From DASSFZ01 sp035283185 (GTDB lineage Bacteria > Chloroflexota > Anaerolineae > Fen-1058), in the NCBI GenBank assembly GCA_035283185.1, contig DATEUJ010000017.1, positions 1-64,000 on the forward strand: a stretch of DNA of 64,000 nucleotides, in the 5' to 3' direction. Shown here piece by piece: positions 11,879-20,878 of this stretch; position 1 is the stretch's first letter; each line of letters opens with the position of its first letter. The notes below the pieces were generated by a model that was given only the letters and a program-made list of their open reading frames with translations, made no database searches and had not been told where the DNA came from. The translations under genes and the position numbers were made by a program.

Positions 11879-13717
11879 ATGTTAGATAGAATCAAGCATT
11901 TATTGATCGGTCCACCGCTGCCCACCCAGCAGCTCGGCGAACGAAGACTGAACAAGCTGCGCGCGCTGGCCGCCTTCTCGCCCGACGCGCTGTCGTCCAT
12001 CGCCTACGCGAATCAGGAAATCTACCTGGGCCTGGTGGTCGCGGGCAGCGCGGGATTGGCCCTGTCGCTTCCGATCGGGCTGGCGATCGCGACGCTCCTG
12101 GTCATCGTCGCCCTGTCGTACTTCCAGACGATTCATGGCTACCCGTCCGGCGGCGGATCGTACATCGTCGCTCGCTCGAACCTCGGCACGCTGCCAGGCC
12201 TGATCGCCGCGACGGCCTTGCTGATCGACTACGTCCTCACGGCGGCGGTCAGCCTGACGGCGGGCGTGGCGGCGATCGCCTCGGCGTTTCCGGCGCTGTG
12301 GCCGCACCGCGTACTGCTGGCGGTCGTGCTGCTCGGCATCATCACCGTCCTCAACCTGCGCGGGCTGCGCGAGACAGGCACCGTGATGGCGGTTCCGGTC
12401 TATCTTTTCCTGCTCACCTTTTTTGCCACGCTGATCCTCGGCTCGCTGAAGCTTTTTGCAGAAGGACCCGGATCGCTGGCCTCCGCCGCGCCGCCGCCTG
12501 CTCAGACATTGACGGCGTTTCTCGTGATGCACACGTTTGCGGCAGGCTGCACGGCGCTGACCGGCATCGAGGCGATCAGCAACGGCGTGCCTGCATTCTA
12601 CCCGCCAGAAGCGAAGAACGCCGGCCGGACGCTGCTCGTCATGGCTGTACTGATGGGTCTTCTGTTCGTCGGCAGCGTCGGCCTGACACAGACCCTGGCC
12701 GTCGTGGCTGCCCCTGAAGAGACGATCCTCTCGGCGCTCGCGCGAAGCATCCTGGGCCGCGGCCCAGCCTATCTACTCGTCCAGGTCGCGACCATGTTGA
12801 TCCTGGCGGTGGCGGCCAACACCAGTTTTGCGGGCTTTCCGCGCGTGGCAGCACTGCTCGCCGCCGACGGCTTCCTGCCGCGCCAGTTCACCGGACTCGG
12901 AGACCGGCTGGTGTTCGCCAACGGCATCTTCGCGCTCTCGGCGGCGACGGCGTTTCTTATCGTCGTCTTCGGCGGCGACACCCATGCACTCGTGCCGCTG
13001 TTCGCCGTCGGCGCATTCCTCGCTTTTACGCTCTCACAGACCGGCATGGTCATTCACTGGCGGCGCGAGCAGGGAGGGCACTGGCGGCTGAAACTTCTCG
13101 CCAATGGCGGGGGCGCGGTGGTCACTGGCGTCGCGCTGACGATCATCGGCGTCAGCAAGTTTGCCGAGGGCGCGTGGATCACGTTCGCCGTCATCCCGAT
13201 CACCGTTGCCATCTTTCTCAAGATCCACGCCCATTACCAGGAAGTCCGTAAGGAGCTGTCGCTGCGCGGGCTGCCGCCGTCGATCAAACCTTTTCCGCAG
13301 CCGCGCATCGTCGTGCCGATCTCGGGCGTGCATCGCGGCATGGTCGACGCGATTGCATTCGCCCAGTCGGTCTCGAAAGACGTGACGGCGGTCTACATCG
13401 AAATGGAGCCGGGCAGCGGCGAGCGCATCCGCGAGACGTGGAAACATTGGTGGCCCAACGTCCCGCTGGTCATCCTGCCCTCGCCGTACCGATCGCTCGT
13501 CGGGCCGCTGCTCGATTTTCTCGACCAGACAGACCGGGAACACAACGACGGCCAGATCGCCACCGTCGTGCTGCCCGAATTCGTCCCGGCCAAATGGTGG
13601 CACGGGCTGCTGCACAACCAGTCAGGCTGGCTGATCAAAGTGGCGCTGCTGTACAACCGGCGGAGGCTCGGTTTTCAACGCGCGATCATCGACGTGCCAT
13701 ATCATCTTCGCCGCTGA
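11879..13717 (+). CDS. KimA-like APC-family potassium importer
   Basis: 612 residues. The N-terminus (LLIGPPLPTQQLGERRLNKL, then SPDALSSIAYANQEI) is characteristic of the KimA/YdaO branch of the amino acid-polyamine-organocation superfamily, high-affinity potassium importers of Bacillus. About 12 hydrophobic segments run to about residue 450, followed by a cytoplasmic domain of about 150 residues (VVPISGVHRGMVDAIAFAQ, VVLPEFVPAKWWHGLLHNQ) as in that family. The start at ATG 11879 lacks a clear Shine-Dalgarno sequence. Potassium as substrate is inferred from the family. The gene is preceded by leader A. Confidence 0.8.
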   Translation: MLDRIKHLLIGPPLPTQQLGERRLNKLRALAAFSPDALSSIAYANQEIYLGLVVAGSAGLALSLPIGLAIATLLVIVALSYFQTIHGYPSGGGSYIVARSNLGTLPGLIAATALLIDYVLTAAVSLTAGVAAIASAFPALWPHRVLLAVVLLGIITVLNLRGLRETGTVMAVPVYLFLLTFFATLILGSLKLFAEGPGSLASAAPPPAQTLTAFLVMHTFAAGCTALTGIEAISNGVPAFYPPEAKNAGRTLLVMAVLMGLLFVGSVGLTQTLAVVAAPEETILSALARSILGRGPAYLLVQVATMLILAVAANTSFAGFPRVAALLAADGFLPRQFTGLGDRLVFANGIFALSAATAFLIVVFGGDTHALVPLFAVGAFLAFTLSQTGMVIHWRREQGGHWRLKLLANGGGAVVTGVALTIIGVSKFAEGAWITFAVIPITVAIFLKIHAHYQEVRKELSLRGLPPSIKPFPQPRIVVPISGVHRGMVDAIAFAQSVSKDVTAVYIEMEPGSGERIRETWKHWWPNVPLVILPSPYRSLVGPLLDFLDQTDREHNDGQIATVVLPEFVPAKWWHGLLHNQSGWLIKVALLYNRRRLGFQRAIIDVPYHLRR

Positions 13718-13820
13718 TCGTCGGCTGACGTCCTGCGAAGCCGTCCTAAAGGTGACATTCCACGCCACACCGTATCCTCATATGGTCAGATTCCGCGCTT
13801 CGCAATGTCAGGCATTTCTC

Positions 13821-13849
13821 TTGACACGTCCGGCGAGCGGATATAGAAT
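13821..13849 (+). promoter_or_regulatory. Sigma-70-type promoter of the corA leader
   Basis: TTGACA 13821-13826, 17-bp spacer, TAGAAT 13844-13849. It has the same geometry as the promoter at 11522, and AATGCGC directly follows the -10 in both. Confidence 0.85.
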
Positions 13850-13855
13850 GCGCGT

Positions 13856-14291
13856 TGGACGAGAAAACATATGGACGATTGCCTTTCTCTCGATCCGGAT
13901 CATAAACAGAGACCTCGGTCTTTTCCGCGCGATGGATGATGCCTGGGTCAGGACTCTGCTGACCTGATCGGCCAGCGCAGGGTGGCGCCTGCCGGCCCCC
14001 GCGTCCTCCTCGGCGCGGGGTCTTGTGTTTGTCTCTGACGTTTGCGAGGCAGGTATGCGCCATCCAGTTCCACTCCAGCCACTGCGCATACAGCTCTTCG
14101 TTTTGCACCGCGCCACGGCGCCGGCCGTCGCGCCACGCGCTCGCGTGCCGACGGCGCATCGCGCCCGCGATCACGTGCCGCTAGAACCTCCATTTCAATC
14201 TGGGCGGTGAGTCTGCCCGAGGCGTGGCCGCAAACCACGGTGTTCTGTCGTGGCGCACACTGGCACATGGAAACGAAAGAGGGAGGTTCCC
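13856..14291 (+). ncRNA. Structured 5' leader B (upstream of corA), homologue of leader A
   Basis: Same core as 11557-11878: stem GGCGC-CTGCC (13984-13993) with GGCAG-gtat-GCGCC (14048-14061); hairpin CCCCGCG/CGCGGGG (13997-14003 with 14014-14020) and then TCTTGTGTTTG; and CAGAGAC (13907-13913) facing GTCTCTG (14031-14037) as a pseudoknot. Compared with leader A, both sides of the lower stem change together (ATGC/GCAT against CTGCC/GGCAG), and the pseudoknot helix extends from five to seven pairs. The following 200 nt hold several further GC hairpins, including CCACG/CGTGG at 14236-14254 near the ribosome site. Confidence 0.7.
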
Positions 14292-15224
14292 ATGATCACT
14301 ATCCTGAAGAGAGCTGAGCACGGTCTTGAAACGATTCAGGAGATCGTGCCCGGATGCTGGATCAATGTCGTCGATCCCGGCCCTGACGAGATCGCCCGCC
14401 TGCAGGCGAACGTGGACGCGCCGGCCGACTTCGTGACGTACCCGCTCGACCTCGACGAGCGTGCCCGGACGGAAAAGGATAACGGCGCGACGCTGATCAT
14501 CCTGCGCGTGCCGCATTTCCAGGGCGCCGCCGCCGATGTCCCTTACACGACGGTGCCACTCGGCATTATCCTCACCGACAAGCTGATCGTGACCGTGTGC
14601 AAAGCGGAGAACGGCATCATGCGCGACCTGATCGGCGGACGCGTGAAGAACCTGTCGACCGCCAAGCGCAATCGCTTTGTGCTCTACCTGCTGCTCGGCA
14701 CGGCGAACGCCTACCTGAGCGACCTGCGCGAAATCAACAAGGCCGTCGACGCGCTGGAGGACAGGCTGCAGCACGCGCAGCGCAACGAGCAGTTGATGGC
14801 GCTGCTCAAGGTTCAAAAGAGCCTGGTGTACTTCACGACGGCGCTGAAGTCCAACGAGCTGGTGCTGCAGCGCCTGCAGCGAAGCCGGCTGTTCGAGATG
14901 TATCCCGAAGACGAAGACCTGCTCGAAGACGCGCTGACGGAGACACAGCAGGCGATCGAAATGACGAACATCTCCAGCAGCATCTTAAGCCAGATGATGG
15001 ACGCTTTCGCCTCGATCATCTCGAACAACCTCAACGTCGTGATGAAGTTCCTGGCTTCGATCACGATCCTGCTCAGCATCCCGACCATCGTCACCGGCCT
15101 GTACGGCATGAACGTCTCCCTGCCGGGGCAGGACGCAGGCTATGCCTTCTTGATGGTGCTCGGCATCGCCTTCGGCATTTCGCTGATCATCGCTGTCATC
15201 TTCTGGAAGAGAGACTGGTTCTAA
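14292..15224 (+). CDS. corA: CorA-family magnesium transporter
   Basis: 310 residues from ATG 14292, chosen because GGGAGG lies 6 bp upstream; an in-frame ATG at 14250 has none. The cytoplasmic N-terminal domain runs to about residue 245, with the long stalk helix (LKVQKSLVYFTTALKSNELV). Two C-terminal membrane helices follow, the first ending in the selectivity signature YGMNV. The protein ends in a basic KRDWF tail. CorA forms a pentameric Mg2+/Co2+ channel in the membrane. Leader B precedes it and the Nudix gene follows after 4 bp. Confidence 0.93.
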   Translation: MITILKRAEHGLETIQEIVPGCWINVVDPGPDEIARLQANVDAPADFVTYPLDLDERARTEKDNGATLIILRVPHFQGAAADVPYTTVPLGIILTDKLIVTVCKAENGIMRDLIGGRVKNLSTAKRNRFVLYLLLGTANAYLSDLREINKAVDALEDRLQHAQRNEQLMALLKVQKSLVYFTTALKSNELVLQRLQRSRLFEMYPEDEDLLEDALTETQQAIEMTNISSSILSQMMDAFASIISNNLNVVMKFLASITILLSIPTIVTGLYGMNVSLPGQDAGYAFLMVLGIAFGISLIIAVIFWKRDWF

Positions 15225-15228
15225 GGTT

Positions 15229-15723
15229 ATGTCGGCTGCCCGCTACGCAATCGCCTTCACGGAAGGGAAGGCGCGCTTCAACTATCGCGTCGTCGGCTGT
15301 GTGCTGCACGATCGTCGCGTTCTGCTGCATCGAGCCGAGCGAGATGACTTCTGGGCCTTGCCAGGCGGGCGCGGCGAGCTGCTGGAGCCTTCGGCCGAGA
15401 CGCTCAAGCGCGAGATGCGCGAGGAGCTTGGCGTCGAGGCGCAGGTGGAACGGCTGCTGTGGGTCGTCGAGAACTTCTTCGAATACGACGGGCTGGCCTT
15501 TCACGAGGTCGCGCTGTATTACCTGATGTCGTTCCGGCCCGGCTGCCCTTTGTACGGCCGGCCCGTCTTCGATGGCGACGAGGAGGGTGTTCACCTGATT
15601 TTTCAGTGGCATCCGGTCGACCAGCTCGAAGGCGTTCGCCTGTTTCCGACGTTTCTTCGCACTGCGCTGAAGTCGATCCCCGACGGCGTCGTCCACGTCG
15701 TGCATACCGATGTCGACGAGTGA
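15229..15723 (+). CDS. Nudix hydrolase
   Basis: 164 residues. A complete Nudix box, Gx5Ex7REUxEExGU, spans about residues 47-69 (GRGELLE...REMREELGV) and binds the catalytic Mg2+. Members cleave nucleoside diphosphates linked to another moiety; the substrate cannot be told here. It starts 4 bp after corA, so it is likely cotranscribed. A weak start context (AAGGTT before ATG) suggests coupling to corA. Confidence 0.9.
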   Translation: MSAARYAIAFTEGKARFNYRVVGCVLHDRRVLLHRAERDDFWALPGGRGELLEPSAETLKREMREELGVEAQVERLLWVVENFFEYDGLAFHEVALYYLMSFRPGCPLYGRPVFDGDEEGVHLIFQWHPVDQLEGVRLFPTFLRTALKSIPDGVVHVVHTDVDE

Positions 15724-15754
15724 GGATTCGCCCGTTGTGTTACAATCCTGCCCG

Positions 15755-16819
15755 GTGAAGCTCGTCGTCCAGATACCGGCGTACAATGAAGAAGGCACGA
15801 TCGGCGACGTGATCGACGCGGTCCCGCGCCGCATGGAGGGCATCGATCAGGTCGAAGTGCTCGTGATGGACGACGGCTCGGTCGATCGCACCGTCGAGGC
15901 AGCGCGCGCACACGGCGCGGATACCATCCTCGGTCACGGTCACCATCGCGGCCTGGCGGCAACGTTCCAGGCCGGCCTGGACGCATCACTGCGCCTGGGC
16001 GCCGACATCGTCGTCAACCTCGACGCCGACCTTCAATATCCGCCGGATCAGATTCCCGCGCTCATCGCGCCGATTCTGTCCGGCCGCGCAGACATCGTCA
16101 TCGGCGATCGGCGCGTGGATCAGGTCGAGCATTTTTCTCCCCTCAAGCGATTTCTTCACAAACTCGGTTCGTGGGTGGCGCGGCGGGCATCGGGCACCGA
16201 AGTGCCCGACGCGCCCAGTGGCTTTCGCGCCTACAGCCGCGAGGCTGCGCTGCGCCTGTTCGTGACGACCGACTTCTCGTACACGCTCGACAACCTGATT
16301 CAGGCCGGCCGGCGCGGGCTGGTCGTGGCGCATATCCGGGTGCGCACCAATCCGACGCGTCCCTCGCGCCTGCATCGCGGCAACTGGAACTTCGTCAAGC
16401 GCCAGGGCGCGACGATCGTGCGCGCCTACGCCACCTACGAGCCGCTCAAGACGTTCTTCTACCTGTCGCTGCCATTCTTCCTGGTTGGCGGTTTCCTCCT
16501 CGTACGCATCGTGGTCCGCTACGTGGAACAGGGATTCACGTTACCCGGCAATCTCCAATCGCTCTTTATCAGTTTCGGACTGCTCACCATCGGCTTCCTG
16601 ATCCTGGTCTTCGGCCTGCTCGCCGATCGCATCGGCGACAACCGTCGCCTGATGGAAGAGATTCTGTACCGGCTGCGCGAGCAAGAAATCAATAGGTCCA
16701 TGCCCCCTGCAATTCCCCGAGTTCCTTCTGTTTCTCGGGATGCTCCCCAGGAACTCAAGGAACTAAAGGAACTGGAGGGAAACTCCCAGGACAGCGGTTC
16801 GATAAAACGTGATGCGTGA
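15755..16819 (+). CDS. Family 2 glycosyltransferase, dolichol-phosphate mannosyltransferase-like, membrane-anchored
   Basis: 354 residues from GTG 15755, which gives the canonical start KLVVQIPAYNEEGTI; the frame is also open from ATG 15710, inside the Nudix gene. The metal and sugar-nucleotide sites are MDDGS (residues 38-42) and NLDADLQYP (88-96). Two C-terminal membrane helices follow (about 238-260, 273-297). An extended -10 (TGTTACAAT, 15739-15746) sits about 9 bp before the GTG, so translation may be near leaderless. The last about 30 residues (QELKELKELEGN) are encoded by a GGAACTCAA repeat and are unlikely to be ancestral. Confidence 0.85.
   Translation: MKLVVQIPAYNEEGTIGDVIDAVPRRMEGIDQVEVLVMDDGSVDRTVEAARAHGADTILGHGHHRGLAATFQAGLDASLRLGADIVVNLDADLQYPPDQIPALIAPILSGRADIVIGDRRVDQVEHFSPLKRFLHKLGSWVARRASGTEVPDAPSGFRAYSREAALRLFVTTDFSYTLDNLIQAGRRGLVVAHIRVRTNPTRPSRLHRGNWNFVKRQGATIVRAYATYEPLKTFFYLSLPFFLVGGFLLVRIVVRYVEQGFTLPGNLQSLFISFGLLTIGFLILVFGLLADRIGDNRRLMEEILYRLREQEINRSMPPAIPRVPSVSRDAPQELKELKELEGNSQDSGSIKRDA
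16722..16785. repeat. GGAACTCAA-family repeat in the glycosyltransferase 3' end
   Basis: GAGTTCCTTCTG and inverted GGAACTCAAGGAACTAAAGG encode the hydrophilic tail of the glycosyltransferase. This is the same family as 9237-9299 and 41799-41860. Confidence 0.75.
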
Positions 16820-16866
16820 AACGTGATCACGTGATCACGTAATCACGTAATCACGTGATCACGTAT
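16805..16866. repeat. GTGATCAC palindrome array between convergent genes
   Basis: At least five overlapping GATCACGT/ACGTGATC units lie between the 3' ends of the glycosyltransferase and the esterase gene. The array can fold strongly and may act as a bidirectional stop, although no T-run is present. Confidence 0.75.
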
Positions 16867-17849
16867 CAGGGAACTGCGCCCAGCTCGACGAGGCCGTCGA
16901 ACGCCGAGCCGTAGAATCCCACGTAGGTATCCATCTGCGAAGCCCAGTAATCGGCGACGTGCGCTCCGCGCCCGACGACGAACGTGTTGGGCACGCCCTG
17001 CTGATCGAGGATGGCATGCAGCTCGGCCGTCTGCTGCAATGCCCAATCCCTATCGCCCGCGTCGAGGAAGATTCGCGTGCCGCGCAGCGCGCGCACAGCG
17101 GCCTGTTCGGTCTGGACGATGTCGATCGGATCGAAGACGGGGCCGGACAGGCTGACCGCCAGCGCCGACGAATGCCCGCCGACGGCCGAGAACAGGTCAG
17201 GATTGCGGAACGCGATCTCGAGCGCCCACACGGCGCCGCGCGAGATGCCGCCGATGGCGCGGCCCTCTTTGCTCCCCAGCGTGTTGTAGACCGTGTCGAC
17301 GTACGGGATCACTTCTTCGATCATGACCTGCTCCCAGGAGCCGGCCCCGCCGCTGGTGTTGCCGTACACGCCATTCACGTCGCCGCGCGGCAGGACGATC
17401 ATGAATGGCGGCGCACGGCGCGAGACGATTGCTCGATCCAGCGCATCCTTCAAGCCCAGGTCCAGCCAGTGCCGCTCGTCGAAATCCGGGCTGCCGTGCA
17501 TCAAGTAGGCGACAGGGTAGCGCGTGCGCGTATCGTAGCAGGGTGGGAAGTAGATCGCATACGCGACCTGCCCGCCTGACGCAACTGTGCTGGGAACCTG
17601 GCCGCCGTCGACGCGGCCTGTCGTCTCGGCGCAGCCGGGAGTGGGAGATGGCGTCTGAGTAGGCTCCGGCGTCGGGGTCGGCTCTGGCGTTAGCGTGGGG
17701 GTCGGTTCAAGTGTGGCGGTCGGTGTCGGTGACGGTGGGAGCTGTGCGACGACGATCGGCTTCGGCGTGCGCGCCAGATCGGCGCATCCGGCCAACAAGA
17801 CGAGCGCGAGCAGGATCACGGCCCGCGCCAGGTGAAGCGATAATATCAC
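16866..17849 (-). CDS. Lipoprotein esterase (Esterase D / enterochelin esterase-like)
   Basis: 327 residues. A lipoprotein signal peptide ends in LLAGC (C22), followed by a Pro/Thr-rich linker (about 38-72) that lifts the domain off the membrane. The alpha/beta hydrolase domain carries the nucleophile S203 in GGISRGAVW, the acid D in LDAGDRD and the histidine in GAHVADYW. Family members hydrolyse ester bonds of small molecules; the substrate is unknown. It starts 3 bp after the M20 peptidase stop and probably shares its transcript. Confidence 0.87.
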   Translation of the reverse strand: MILSLHLARAVILLALVLLAGCADLARTPKPIVVAQLPPSPTPTATLEPTPTLTPEPTPTPEPTQTPSPTPGCAETTGRVDGGQVPSTVASGGQVAYAIYFPPCYDTRTRYPVAYLMHGSPDFDERHWLDLGLKDALDRAIVSRRAPPFMIVLPRGDVNGVYGNTSGGAGSWEQVMIEEVIPYVDTVYNTLGSKEGRAIGGISRGAVWALEIAFRNPDLFSAVGGHSSALAVSLSGPVFDPIDIVQTEQAAVRALRGTRIFLDAGDRDWALQQTAELHAILDQQGVPNTFVVGRGAHVADYWASQMDTYVGFYGSAFDGLVELGAVP

Positions 17850-17852
17850 GGC

Positions 17853-19223
17853 CTATTGCCCTAGCAGAGTCATGAAGTGGATCGACGCTTCGATTCCCCG
17901 ATAGAAGTTGGGCAAGTAGAACTTCTCGTTGGGAGCATGCAGGTTGTCATCGCTCAGACCCAGGCCCATCAGCACTGTGTCGATGCCGAGCAAATGCTTG
18001 AGCGAGGCGACGACCGGGATCGAGCCGCCTTCGCGAATAAACACCGGCCTGCTGCCGAAAGCCTTCTCCAGCGCCGCCGCCGCCACCTTCATCGGCGGGG
18101 CATTCCGGTCGATGAGAATGCCCTGCCCGCCGTGCAATGTCTTCGTCTCCACGCGCACCTGCGGCGGCGCGATGCGCTTGAGATGCTCGCCCAGCAGGCG
18201 GCTGATTTCGCGATGGTCTTGATCGGCCACCAGGCGGCAACTGATCTTCGCATACGCTTTCGAGGGCAGCACCGTCTTGCTGCCCTCGCCCTGGTAGCCG
18301 CCCCAGATGCCGTTGACCTCGAGCGTCGGGCGAGCCGTGATCTGCTCGAGCGCAGAGTAACCCTTCTCACCCCACGTCTCGGCGACGCCAGCCTCTCTCC
18401 TGAACTTCTCGTCGCTGAACGGCGTCTGAGACAGCGCCCGGCGCTCGTCGGCGTCGAGCGGGCGAACTTTGTCGTAGAATCCCGGCACAGTGACGCGTCC
18501 GTCTCGATCCTTGAGCGAGGCGATCATCTCCGCCAGCGCCTGGATCGGGTTGTAGATCGCCCCGCCGAACGATCCGGAGTGCAGGTCGCCTGCCGGCCCG
18601 GTCACCTCGACCTGGATGTACGACAATCCGCGCAGGCCGTAGACGATGCCGGGCAGGTCGGGCCGGGGCATGTGCGAATCGGAAATCAGCGCGAGATCGG
18701 CAGCCAGCTCTGGCTTATGCGCCTCGATGAACGGGTCCAGGCTCGGCCCGCCGATCTCTTCCTCGCCTTCGACGAGGAACTTGACGTTGATCGGCAGGCT
18801 GCCGGCCGTGCTCATGAGGCACTCGACGGCCTTGACGTGGGCCATGATCTGGCCTTTGTCGTCCGACGCGCCGCGCGCGTACAGGTTGTCTCCTCGCACC
18901 ACCGGCTCGAACGGTTCCGAATGCCACAGATCGATGGGATCGACCGGCTGCACGTCGTAGTGACCGTAAATCAGCAGGGTTGGCCGGTCGCGGCCAGCGC
19001 CCAGCCATTCGGCCAGCACGATCGGATGACCGGACGTCGGGCGCACCTCGGCGCGCGCCAGGCCGATCGACTTGAAATGGTCGGCCAGCCAGGCCGCGGC
19101 GCTCTGAATATCCGTCCGGTGATTCGGCTGGGCGCTGATGCTGGGGATAGACAGTAGTTGCTTGAGTTCCGCGAGGTGTTGCTCCCGATGGGAGCGCGCA
19201 TACTGCAGGGCGTCGCCTGACAT
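17853..19223 (-). CDS. M20-family metallopeptidase (dipeptidase)
   Basis: 456 residues from the ATG at 19223, chosen because GGCGGAGAAC precedes it; the frame is open further upstream to 19280. Zinc ligands are visible in GHYDVQPVD (H88, D90), ARGASDDKG and the catalytic glutamate segment EGEEEIGGPSL. The dimerisation (lid) domain spans about 195-340. This subfamily cleaves dipeptides and related amides in the cytoplasm. It is the first gene of a two-gene unit with the esterase. Confidence 0.93.
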   Translation of the reverse strand: MSGDALQYARSHREQHLAELKQLLSIPSISAQPNHRTDIQSAAAWLADHFKSIGLARAEVRPTSGHPIVLAEWLGAGRDRPTLLIYGHYDVQPVDPIDLWHSEPFEPVVRGDNLYARGASDDKGQIMAHVKAVECLMSTAGSLPINVKFLVEGEEEIGGPSLDPFIEAHKPELAADLALISDSHMPRPDLPGIVYGLRGLSYIQVEVTGPAGDLHSGSFGGAIYNPIQALAEMIASLKDRDGRVTVPGFYDKVRPLDADERRALSQTPFSDEKFRREAGVAETWGEKGYSALEQITARPTLEVNGIWGGYQGEGSKTVLPSKAYAKISCRLVADQDHREISRLLGEHLKRIAPPQVRVETKTLHGGQGILIDRNAPPMKVAAAALEKAFGSRPVFIREGGSIPVVASLKHLLGIDTVLMGLGLSDDNLHAPNEKFYLPNFYRGIEASIHFMTLLGQ

Positions 19224-19295
19224 ATGTTCTCCGCCAACGAGTATGCCCGAGATTATACCGGCAGTCGCGAGGTTGGGCAACGCTCACGCCGGCTG

Positions 19296-19428
19296 GTGTG
19301 CACGCAAGGTTGTCAGGCAATCAGCCGCCCCTTCGACTCCGCAGCGCGCATCCTGAGCGGAACGCAGTGAAGTCGAAGGACACGCGCTGCTCCGCTCAGG
19401 GTGCGGCTGACATGTTTTGCGTGCACAC
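19296..19428. mobile_element. MITE-like element, copy 2 (inverted orientation)
   Basis: 133 bp. The right end, reverse-complemented, is identical to the left end of copy 1 (GTGTGCACGCAAAACATGTC), and the left end matches copy 1's right end with one A fewer. The ends differ at an ACA/GGT triplet, so orientation can be read. The centre holds a different nested repeat, the CTTCGACT...GCTCAGG family. No target duplication is visible, so this copy is older or rearranged. Confidence 0.8.
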
Positions 19429-19443
19429 AAAGCTACAGGTTGT

Positions 19444-19472
19444 TTGCCATTTGATTGGAACAGGTTTATAAT
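19444..19472 (+). promoter_or_regulatory. Promoter of the S1 gene
   Basis: TTGCCA 19444-19449, 17-bp spacer, TATAAT 19467-19472, lying about 30 bp upstream of the start codon. Confidence 0.75.
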
Positions 19473-19504
19473 GAGATTATGATTAAGTCCGCACGGGGGC
19501 GGTG

Positions 19505-20851
19505 ATGGTGGATCAGGAAGAGCATTCGGCGAGCGAAAGGAGCGCGCCTCACAACGAAGACCACACGATGCAGCAACTACTCGACCAGCAAGACTTCGCC
19601 TTCAAGGAACACAAGCGTGGCGACGCGTTGAACGGCACCATTGTCGGCATCGAAGCCAACGAGATCCTGGTCGACATCGGATCGAAATCCGAAGGTGTGA
19701 TCAACATTCGCGAGATGGAAGGCGTCCCGACTGAAGTGCTGGCCGAGCTGAAGGTCGGGGACCCGGTGCAGGCCGTGGTGGTTGCGCCGGAGGATCGCAA
19801 CGGGCGCGTCGTGCTGGCTCTCAGCCGCACACACACCGATCGAGACTGGAGAGAGGCAGAAACGCTCCATAGCTCGCAGCAGGTGTTTGAGGGCGTCGTC
19901 GCGGGACACAACAAGGGTGGACTGATCGTCAAGATCGGCAAGGTGCGGGGATTCGTGCCGGCGTCCCAGCTTGTGTCGCGAGGCAGCAGAGGCGAGGGCG
20001 GCGAGCCGGGGGCTAACTCGAAGGAAAACCGGCTTGCGGCCTTAACCGGACAAAAGCTGCAGCTCAAGATCATCGAGCTCGACCGCCAGCGCAATCGCCT
20101 GATCTTGTCCGAGCGGGCCGCCATGCGCGACTGGCGCAAAACCCAGAAGGAGAAGCTCCTCTCCGAACTCCGAGAAGGCGACGTGCGCGAAGGCCGCGTG
20201 ATCAGCCTGGCCGAGTTTGGCGCGTTCATCGACCTGGGGGGCGCGGATGGATTGGCGCACCTCTCGGAATTGTCCTGGAAACGCGTCAACCACCCCCGGG
20301 AAGTCCTCAAGGTGGGCCAGATCGTGCGGGTGCAGGTCATCCACATCGATCCGGAGCGAAAGCGCATCGGCTTGAGCCTCAAGCGGGTGGAAGCGGATCC
20401 ATGGTCTCATTTGGAAAGCCGTTACCAGGTTGGGCAACTGGTGGAAGGCACCATCACGAAGCTGGCGAAGTTCGGCGCCTTCGCGCGCATTCAGGGCGAT
20501 GAGGAAATCGAGGGGCTGATTCATATCTCAGAGCTGTCCGACAGCCATATCGCGCATCCCAAGGAAGTCGTCCGGGAAGGGCAACTGGTCACGCTCCGTA
20601 TCATCCGCATCGAACCGCACGAGCGGCGCCTGGGGTTGAGCCTGAAACGTGTGGCCAAGGGCGAATATGTCGATTCGGATTGGCAGCGCGGCCTGGCCGA
20701 GGCCACAGCCGACGTCGAGCCGGCCACGCCGAGCGCGCCTGAACCCGTGTCGACTGCGACTCCAATACCTGAGCCAGAGCCGCCTGAGAGTGAATCGACT
20801 GAGGCGGAATCGACTGAGAGTAGCCCGGAATCCGGCGTAACAGGTGCATAA
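19505..20851 (+). CDS. rpsA: Ribosomal protein S1 (four S1 domains)
   Basis: 448 residues from ATG 19505 (GTG 19502 is directly in front; GGGGGCGG lies just upstream). Four S1 RNA-binding folds occupy about 37-107, 124-204, 221-291 and 305-379. The last two are the clearest (GAFIDLGGADGLAHLSELSW and GLIHISELSDSHI, each followed by KRIGLSLKRV-type ends). A Pro/Glu/Ser/Thr tail of about 60 residues follows. It binds mRNA at the 30S subunit. E. coli S1 has six domains; four is common in Gram-positive-like phyla. It stands alone behind its own promoter. Confidence 0.9.
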   Translation: MVDQEEHSASERSAPHNEDHTMQQLLDQQDFAFKEHKRGDALNGTIVGIEANEILVDIGSKSEGVINIREMEGVPTEVLAELKVGDPVQAVVVAPEDRNGRVVLALSRTHTDRDWREAETLHSSQQVFEGVVAGHNKGGLIVKIGKVRGFVPASQLVSRGSRGEGGEPGANSKENRLAALTGQKLQLKIIELDRQRNRLILSERAAMRDWRKTQKEKLLSELREGDVREGRVISLAEFGAFIDLGGADGLAHLSELSWKRVNHPREVLKVGQIVRVQVIHIDPERKRIGLSLKRVEADPWSHLESRYQVGQLVEGTITKLAKFGAFARIQGDEEIEGLIHISELSDSHIAHPKEVVREGQLVTLRIIRIEPHERRLGLSLKRVAKGEYVDSDWQRGLAEATADVEPATPSAPEPVSTATPIPEPEPPESESTEAESTESSPESGVTGA

Positions 20852-20878
20852 AAGCCAACCTGTACCCCCATATCTCCC

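Noticed and set aside
13856..14291. M-box magnesium riboswitch ahead of corA.
   Set aside because: The M-box conserved segments are not visible, and the leader matches the potassium-importer leader instead.
16815..16866. GATCACGT array as a Dam-type regulatory or origin region.
   Set aside because: It lies between convergent gene ends, with no DnaA boxes, AT-rich unwinding region or replication genes nearby.
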